DNA from: Planctomycetota bacterium
Lineage (GTDB): Bacteria > Planctomycetota > Phycisphaerae > UBA1845
Direction: 5' to 3'
Assembly (NCBI GenBank): GCA_024278775.1
Contig: JAJRSP010000264.1
Span: forward strand, 1 to 11,733
Length of the DNA stretch: 11,733 nucleotides
This document shows, in pieces, positions 7,227-11,733 of the stretch (position 1 is its first letter; the number at the start of each line of letters is the position of its first letter). A program made the position numbers and the translations under genes. The notes under the pieces are model-generated. The model saw nothing but the letters and a program-made list of their open reading frames with translations, was not told where the DNA came from and did no database searches.

Positions 7227-8744
7227 ATGGAGTCTCGAAGTATGCCGTTTGTGGATCAACTGGATTTGGTAGGACAACTGCCAACACCACCGGGTGTCGT
7301 TGCGCAATTGCTGGAAGTGACCCAGCGGGTGGATGCCACCGCATGTGAGGTGGCCAAGGTTGTGTCCGGCGATCCGGCCATGTCCGCGAAGATTCTTCGT
7401 TTCGTTAATTCTCCGATGGCCGGGGTCAACCGAGAAGTCACCTCCCTTCAACAGGCCGTGGCGTTGCTCGGGATGAATAGTGTCAAGATGATGGCACTTT
7501 CGTTTGCCGTAATATCGACTTCAAAGTGTGTGCGATGTTCCGGGTTTGACTCGAAACACTTCGCGGCGTTTTCGGCTACGTGCGGCACAGCGGCACGTCA
7601 TCTCTCCGAGCGGATTGGTATCGGGTCTCCCTCGGAGGCGTTTACCGTGGGGCTGCTGAGTCAGTACGGGCGATTCGTTCTCGCCTCTCTGCGTCCCGAA
7701 GCCTATGAACGTGTGATGGTTTTGGCGAAGATTTTGCCGCGTGATTTACCCACGCCTGAACGTGAGGCTTTCGGAGAGACCTACGCCACCATCGGTGCGC
7801 AGTTGCTAAGAAAATGGGGTTTACCGGAATCGTTATGCACGGTGATTGCCGCCTTTCGTGATGACGGATTGACGGCTGATCACACTGCGCTGGAACCGAT
7901 CATAGCCCTGGCCGAGGAAGCGGCCGTGGTGGTGTGTCCCTTGCTCTCTAACCACACCCCGGACCCCGAGCCCTTTCTCAAACTGGCCGAACGCCATTAT
8001 GGCCTCAGCCAGGATGAGTGTACGGATGTTCTCATGGCGATCTCGGATGAGGCGCGGGACGTCTGCGCCATGTTCGATGCGCCTTCCGCAAGCGTGCTGT
8101 CGGCCCGCGATGTGGAACTTCAAGTTCGTGATCGAATTACGGAGATCGGCATGGCCCTCCATCTGGAGAACCAGGCATTGTCTCGCCAGCAGGAAGACCT
8201 CCAGCGCCGAGCCACGACGGACTCGCTCACAGGAATCGGGAACCGTGCCGCTTTCGACGCGAGATTGGGCCTGGAAATGGAGCGATCCGGTCGATCGAGG
8301 CAGGCCTTTGCGCTGCTGATGCTTGATGTCGATCACTTCAAAACATTCAACGACGAATACGGTCATCAGGCCGGGGACCGCGTTTTGAAGGTGGTCGCGG
8401 CGGCACTGGACAACAACGTGCGTCGCGTTGACCACGTTGCCCGTTATGGTGGAGAAGAGTTCGCTGTCATCGCCCCTGATACCACGCCCGACGGTGTCAC
8501 CCACCTGGCAGAGCGGCTACGCAGCGTCGTGGAGTCGTCTTGCGTTCAGTGGGAGGGACAATCGATTCGTGTGACGATCAGCATCGGTGTGGCGGTTTAC
8601 TCCGAGCTATCCGACAAGGTAAAGCCCGAAGATATTATCGGCGCAGCAGATCAACAGCTCTATCTGGCCAAGTGCGCCGGTCGCAACGTGGTGCGGATGA
8701 TGCTAAACGGGCAACCCACGTTAGCCGCATCCACTTCCGGCTGA
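7227..8744 (+). CDS. HDOD-GGDEF protein, probable diguanylate cyclase
   Basis: A 505-residue cytoplasmic signalling protein. Residues about 14-213 form a HDOD domain (QLPTPPGVVAQLL start, SGDPAMSAKILRFVNSP core, AVALLGMNSVK), a helical output or sensor module related to HD hydrolases but without their catalytic HD pair. After a helical region, a likely coiled coil (about 285-333, ELQVRDRITEIGMALHLENQ) leads into the GGDEF domain (from about 335, TTDSLTGIGNR). The active-site loop is GGEEF (408-412), a form known in active cyclases such as PleD, so synthesis of cyclic di-GMP from two GTP is expected. An RxxD inhibitory site (R399-D402) sits five residues before it, the correct distance for product feedback. 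No transmembrane segment is seen, and the signal sensed by HDOD is unknown. The gene stands alone on this strand, with 272 bases before the next gene. The adjacent polymer-export-like operon is a possible target by proximity only. Confidence 0.93.
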   Translation: MESRSMPFVDQLDLVGQLPTPPGVVAQLLEVTQRVDATACEVAKVVSGDPAMSAKILRFVNSPMAGVNREVTSLQQAVALLGMNSVKMMALSFAVISTSKCVRCSGFDSKHFAAFSATCGTAARHLSERIGIGSPSEAFTVGLLSQYGRFVLASLRPEAYERVMVLAKILPRDLPTPEREAFGETYATIGAQLLRKWGLPESLCTVIAAFRDDGLTADHTALEPIIALAEEAAVVVCPLLSNHTPDPEPFLKLAERHYGLSQDECTDVLMAISDEARDVCAMFDAPSASVLSARDVELQVRDRITEIGMALHLENQALSRQQEDLQRRATTDSLTGIGNRAAFDARLGLEMERSGRSRQAFALLMLDVDHFKTFNDEYGHQAGDRVLKVVAAALDNNVRRVDHVARYGGEEFAVIAPDTTPDGVTHLAERLRSVVESSCVQWEGQSIRVTISIGVAVYSELSDKVKPEDIIGAADQQLYLAKCAGRNVVRMMLNGQPTLAASTSG

Positions 8745-8751
8745 ACGACAT

Positions 8752-8844
8752 CGGTGGATCCTTGTTTCGGGACACTCAACGCTCAAGTGGTCCGGTTTCC
8801 ACGTGACGCGGCACACACAATATGGTCGCATCATCGATCCACCG
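8752..8844. repeat. Distant 9-bp inverted repeat in the 8745-9016 gap
   Basis: CGGTGGATC (8752-8760) is the reverse complement of GATCCACCG (8836-8844), with about 75 bases between. It could close a structured element after the HDOD-GGDEF gene or before the barrel gene, but no T-run follows and chance occurrence is plausible. The rest of the 272-base gap shows no clear gene or promoter. Confidence 0.2.
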
Positions 8845-9016
8845 GTACACAAGCACTTCGTCACGGCTTCCGTCCCTCCATGCCAATGTGATGCCTGCCG
8901 TGTTCGATGATTGGTGATCCGTACCCGACTGTTGCGTTTCCACCAAAGTCAGTGCATGCTACCGTCACTGTAGGCCTGAAGGATTCGACTGAACCGGGTG
9001 CGTTGCGAATCGATCC

Positions 9017-10516
9017 ATGACACCGCTTCAATCAGACGTGACGATGATCCGCGAGCCCCGGTGGTGTCTCCCGAAGTTTACGCATCTTCGTAGAACGTGT
9101 GTCTTGCCCTGCCCTCTTTTCTTGGTGACGTTCTCCATCATGGTGTCCGGTGCGCACGCACAAACTCGATGGCAGCAACGTGAGCCGGACGCTTTCGTGC
9201 AACGTCAGCGCGCGGTCGAAGATGACGTCAGAAAGCAATACCAGTCGCAGTTTGGGGCATCACCGCGCGGCGCGTTCGATTTGGGCGGGTGGTATAACCT
9301 GAACTTCTTTCTCTTTGACGATGGTGTGGAGAGCTCTCGCACGCTTAGCCGCCGCGATTTGCGCATCTGGGGCCGGGTGTCGCTGGGGGACGGTGCGCAC
9401 GAATTCTACGCGCGGGGTCGTATCAGCCTGATTGATTTTAACACCGGAGATTCCTTCGACGGGGATGATAACGATACCGACGGCATGAACCTGGAACGCG
9501 GCACCTATCGGTTTGATCTGGCCAGGTATTCGCAGGCCTACGACGATCGTGATTTCGAGGGCAATCTCGTCGTGGAGGCTGGTCGTGATCTGGTGGAGTG
9601 GGGGACGGGGCTTTCGTTGTCCATCGTGCTGGACCGGGTGGCCATGACCGCGTTGAAGAACGACCTGGAAGTCACGGCGTTGCTCGGAAAGACCGTCGGT
9701 TCCATGCAGGATGTGGACCTCTCACGGACGGCGGCACGAACGCGGCGAACGTTCATCGGAGGCCAAGCCCGCTATCTCGGGTGGGAACGCCACCGCCCGT
9801 TCGTCTATCTCCTCTGGCAGCGCGATCACAATCGAGAGCCGATATTGCCCCTCGGTCGCGACTTTGGGTTCAACTCGTTTTACCTCGGCGTCGGCTCACG
9901 TGGCGAGCTGGCCGACAAGCTCGCCTACCGCACGGAGTTGGTGTTCGAGACCGGACGCCGGGCCGCACAGCTTGCTTTCCGTCCGAGCAGTGATATTGAG
10001 GCATGGGCGGTGGCCGCCGAGATCGAATATTTGTTCGGCGGGCCGCGAAAAGCGCGTCTTTCGGCGGAGTACCTGTTTGGCAGCGGTGATTCCGACCGAA
10101 CCCAGAGCCCGGTGGACACGATCGGCGGGACGCGGCGTAATCGGCGCGATACGAGTTTTGTGGGGTTCGGCTTTCGTGAGACGGGTCTCAGCTTTGCCCC
10201 GCGTGTCGGCAACCTTCACATGGGACGCGTCGGCGGATCGTTGCACCCCTGGCCGGAAGATGCCAACCTTCGGCATTTCGAGATCGGTGCCGATTGGTAC
10301 CTCTACTACAAACACCACCGTCAAGCGGCCGTGTCTGATCCGACGGCCGATAGGCGTTCCGGTTATCTCGGATGGGAAATGGACTACTATGCGAACTGGC
10401 GGGTCAGCGCAGATATGGCCTACACCGCAAGGTTCGGTGCGTTCTTCCCGGGTCGTGCGTTTTCCGACCAGACCTCACGCACGTTCTTGCTCATCGGCTT
10501 GATCTGGAGTTTTTGA
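9017..10516 (+). CDS. Outer-membrane beta-barrel, alginate-export (AlgE-like) family
   Basis: A 499-residue predicted outer-membrane protein. The N-terminus has an Arg-rich segment and a hydrophobic stretch ending GAHA-Q, so signal peptidase I would cut after residue 48. A short polar helix follows (about 55-78), then amphipathic strands rich in Tyr, Trp, Arg and Asp to the end. The chain ends LLIGLIWSF with the C-terminal Phe expected for BAM-inserted barrels. The stretch RDLVEWGTGLS (190-200), the following LDRV and TALLG, and the final GAFFPGRAF with its last strand fit the alginate-export porin family (recognised from memory, no search). An acidic loop, DSFDGDDNDTDG (145-156), may bind calcium. 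AlgE-type barrels pass anionic polysaccharide across the outer membrane; export of a polymer is inferred, and the substrate is unknown. Neither the ATG at 9017 nor the one at 9044 has a good Shine-Dalgarno; a start at 9044 would leave a more typical signal peptide of 39 residues. It overlaps the lipoprotein gene downstream. Confidence 0.82.
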   Translation: MTPLQSDVTMIREPRWCLPKFTHLRRTCVLPCPLFLVTFSIMVSGAHAQTRWQQREPDAFVQRQRAVEDDVRKQYQSQFGASPRGAFDLGGWYNLNFFLFDDGVESSRTLSRRDLRIWGRVSLGDGAHEFYARGRISLIDFNTGDSFDGDDNDTDGMNLERGTYRFDLARYSQAYDDRDFEGNLVVEAGRDLVEWGTGLSLSIVLDRVAMTALKNDLEVTALLGKTVGSMQDVDLSRTAARTRRTFIGGQARYLGWERHRPFVYLLWQRDHNREPILPLGRDFGFNSFYLGVGSRGELADKLAYRTELVFETGRRAAQLAFRPSSDIEAWAVAAEIEYLFGGPRKARLSAEYLFGSGDSDRTQSPVDTIGGTRRNRRDTSFVGFGFRETGLSFAPRVGNLHMGRVGGSLHPWPEDANLRHFEIGADWYLYYKHHRQAAVSDPTADRRSGYLGWEMDYYANWRVSADMAYTARFGAFFPGRAFSDQTSRTFLLIGLIWSF

Positions 10517-11169
10517 TGCGACGAAGCGTTCTAAGCGGCGACGGACATGGGTACGGTCAAAAGATCGCGGCGCGGCGGGATGCACTGGGCCTCCCGTCGG
10601 CCGTGGCGGTCTGCTTGCTGGCGTGTGGCAGTTGTGTGGCACCGGTGAGATCGGTCCGCCCCAGGGTCGATCCGAACACGCTCAGTGAAACCGGCTTCGT
10701 TCACTACCTGGCCGCCACCGCCGTGGTCACTTTCGACGAGGGGGCTCGTGCCGTGCTATCGCTCGTGGGAGACGCGGCAGCCGGCGAAGGCATTACGCAA
10801 CGCCGGGCCGAACTCCGCCGGCGCGGTGCCGTAAGGGAGCAGTGGGGGGTGCAGGCGGATACGGTTCTCGACCACGGGAGCTTCGCCTATATGCTCTGCG
10901 GCGTGCTCGACGTGAGACCCAGTTTCAATGATAGCGTGGCCGGTGTTACCGGGTGGGGTGCCCGGCGTGCGGCGATGCAAACCGCCGTTTTTGAGGGGAT
11001 TCTCGATTACGCCCCCGCTCATGAGCCGATCAGCGGCGCGGAGGTGGCCTCTGCCCTGGTTCGCGGAGAGGCATGGCTCGACCGACGCGGGTTGCCCCCC
11101 CGCGCCGTGAGGGTAAAGCGAGCAGTCGATGGCTACGATTTTCGGCAGTTTTATCGATCCCCGTCGTGA
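10516..11169 (+). CDS. Predicted lipoprotein coupled to the barrel gene, possibly SLH-like
   Basis: A 217-residue protein. The ATG at 10516 shares its A with the stop codon of the barrel gene (TGATG), and GGAG lies 6 bases before it, so translational coupling is likely. A more upstream in-frame start (10372) lies inside the barrel gene and is not preferred. Residues 1-36 hold a basic segment (R20 R21) and a hydrophobic core ending in the lipobox L34-L35-A36-C37, giving a lipid-anchored mature protein. The mature part is helical: VTFDEGARAVLSLVGD (71-86), AELRRRGAV (98-106), LDHGSFAYMLCGVLDV (118-133), AVFEGILDY (157-165) and an ISGAEVASALV-type helix. This order (growth of a helix, 'RGxV', 'xHGxFAYML') resembles a degenerate S-layer-homology module, a weak match made by eye. 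It is not AlgK-like: no TPR pattern is seen. It probably works with the barrel at the outer membrane, for instance in assembly, gating or wall anchoring. Confidence 0.82.
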   Translation: MRRSVLSGDGHGYGQKIAARRDALGLPSAVAVCLLACGSCVAPVRSVRPRVDPNTLSETGFVHYLAATAVVTFDEGARAVLSLVGDAAAGEGITQRRAELRRRGAVREQWGVQADTVLDHGSFAYMLCGVLDVRPSFNDSVAGVTGWGARRAAMQTAVFEGILDYAPAHEPISGAEVASALVRGEAWLDRRGLPPRAVRVKRAVDGYDFRQFYRSPS

Positions 11170-11245
11170 TAACCCTTCGTAGGTGTTCCGGCAGGAGTGG
11201 CCGTCTTTGTCCGGGGTTTTGGCCTCAAAAAGTGGGTTGGTGCCC

Positions 11246-11274
11246 TTGACTTTTTATTCTGCGGGGTTGAGAAT
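11246..11274 (+). promoter_or_regulatory. Candidate sigma-70-type promoter
   Basis: TTGACT (11246-11251) and GAGAAT (11269-11274) are separated by exactly 17 bases. They match the TTGACA and TATAAT consensus at 5 and 4 of 6 positions. It lies about 50 bases before the start of the small basic protein gene, in the right orientation, and is the best promoter-like pair seen in the window. Confidence 0.5.
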
Positions 11275-11281
11275 GCCCCGC
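11261..11281. promoter_or_regulatory. Perfect hairpin overlapping the -10 box
   Basis: GCGGGG (11261-11266) and CCCCGC (11276-11281) form a perfect 6-bp GC stem with a 9-base loop that contains the candidate -10 hexamer. No T-run follows, so it is not a standard terminator for the lipoprotein gene upstream. It may be an operator-like palindrome or a cruciform, or simply the rise of a GC palindrome by chance. Confidence 0.35.
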
Positions 11282-11305
11282 TTCGCCCACTGGTCGGGCG
11301 TGTGC

Positions 11306-11310
11306 AGGAG
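11306..11310 (+). promoter_or_regulatory. Shine-Dalgarno for the small basic protein
   Basis: AGGAG lies 11 bases before the ATG at 11322, slightly longer than the usual spacing but the only purine-rich site nearby. Confidence 0.5.
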
Positions 11311-11321
11311 ACAGACGCGAT

Positions 11322-11558
11322 ATGAAAATCACTCGTAAACTTCGACGGCATCTGAACCAGACGGATGCGGCCGCTACCAAGCTCGTGAATCGCGCCCAAA
11401 AGGCCGGAGAGCGCCGCTGCCGTGATGCCCGCATGGTTGAGAAACTCAAGGCTGGGTCGCTTCCTTATGCCCCCGTCGTCATGAGCTGGCTGAGCCGCAA
11501 GCTCGATATGAAATCTTCACGCATCACGCAGGATCAGGTTAACACGCTCCTTGGCTAA
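11322..11558 (+). CDS. Small basic hypothetical protein (78 residues)
   Basis: I do not recognise this family. The protein is short and strongly basic, with a Lys/Arg-rich N-terminus (MKITRKLRRHLNQ), a second basic patch (AGERRCRDARMVEKLKAG, about 28-45), one Cys (C33), a hydrophobic patch YAPVVMSWLSRKL (49-61) and a final helix ITQDQVNTLLG. There is no signal peptide or membrane segment, so a cytoplasmic location is expected, perhaps with nucleic acid or a ribosome as partner (inference from charge only). A candidate promoter (11246-11274) and an AGGAG support it as a separate transcription unit, not part of the barrel operon. The direct tandem repeats start 6 bases after its stop codon. Confidence 0.65.
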   Translation: MKITRKLRRHLNQTDAAATKLVNRAQKAGERRCRDARMVEKLKAGSLPYAPVVMSWLSRKLDMKSSRITQDQVNTLLG

Positions 11559-11563
11559 ACCAC

Positions 11564-11610
11564 TCTGTTTGGCCAGTCATTCTGTTTGGCCAGCCGTTCT
11601 GTTTGACCAG
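11564..11610. repeat. Three 17-bp tandem repeats after the small gene
   Basis: TCTGTTTGGCCAG occurs at 11564 and 11581 and, with one change (TCTGTTTGACCAG), at 11598, at an exact 17-base period. A decayed fourth copy may begin near 11619. Each copy holds a palindromic TGGCCA core (lost in the third). They are too few and too short to be a CRISPR array. They could be binding sites for a protein, or a slippage product. Nothing coding could be supported from 11559 to the window end. Confidence 0.75.
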
Positions 11611-11733
11611 CGGGCCATTCTGCGACCAACCGGCCATTTCACGGTCGTGCTGGTAACCTCCCTCTGGCGCAGGCCGGTTCTTCCGTAGCCAATGTCGAGT
11701 GGCAGAAGATGCCTCCTGTGCCTTATTGGGCCA

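Noticed and set aside
7833..8504. 223-residue minus-strand open frame inside the HDOD-GGDEF gene
   Set aside because: It is antisense to a gene with unmistakable GGDEF motifs and has no domain of its own.
11170..11245. Possible terminator after the barrel-lipoprotein operon (GGCC arms near 11192 and 11220)
   Set aside because: Only 4-bp arms with a long loop and no T-run; not enough to call.

Overview
The window looks like a chromosome segment of a Planctomycetota bacterium, possibly Phycisphaerae-like. The evidence is a giant secreted protein built from Cys/Asp/Asn-rich 'DCNxNGIPDxCEL' repeats and right-handed beta-helix modules, a style common in that phylum. A HDOD-GGDEF signalling protein, a diderm outer-membrane barrel, several predicted lipoproteins and a moderately GC-rich base composition fit with this. 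The assignment is inferred from protein style only; there is no rRNA, tRNA or universal marker gene here.

Layout. Bases 2-4231 (+) hold the 3' part of a giant surface or extracellular protein whose start lies outside the window. It has two homologous beta-helix modules separated and preceded by blocks of DCN repeats, then a dockerin-like pair of segments and a Cys-rich tail. Convergent with it, 4338-6719 (-) encodes a very proline-rich predicted lipoprotein with a run of 23 consecutive prolines, many PPPPDGxx repeats and a non-repetitive C-terminal region. A divergent intergenic region of about 0.5 kb (6720-7226) follows. Bases 7227-8744 (+) encode a HDOD-GGDEF protein, a probable cyclic-di-GMP synthase with an intact GGEEF active site and an RxxD inhibitory site. 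After a 272-base gap comes an apparent two-gene operon: a 499-residue outer-membrane beta-barrel resembling the alginate-export (AlgE-like) family (9017-10516), overlapped by one base by a predicted lipoprotein gene (10516-11169). The window ends with a small basic protein gene (11322-11558) that has its own candidate promoter and Shine-Dalgarno sequence, followed by three 17-bp tandem repeats.

How the parts may fit together. Most of the window concerns the cell envelope: a secreted beta-helix repeat protein, a Pro-rich lipoprotein, and a barrel plus lipoprotein pair that may export a polymer. A diguanylate cyclase beside an AlgE-like porin recalls the usual c-di-GMP control of exopolysaccharide and adhesion, but that link rests on proximity only. 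No CRISPR array, insertion sequence, phage gene, toxin-antitoxin pair or defence system could be supported. The most unusual items are the proline-rich lipoprotein, with its G9 slippage tract and recently expanded 27-bp repeats, and the coupled barrel-lipoprotein pair.
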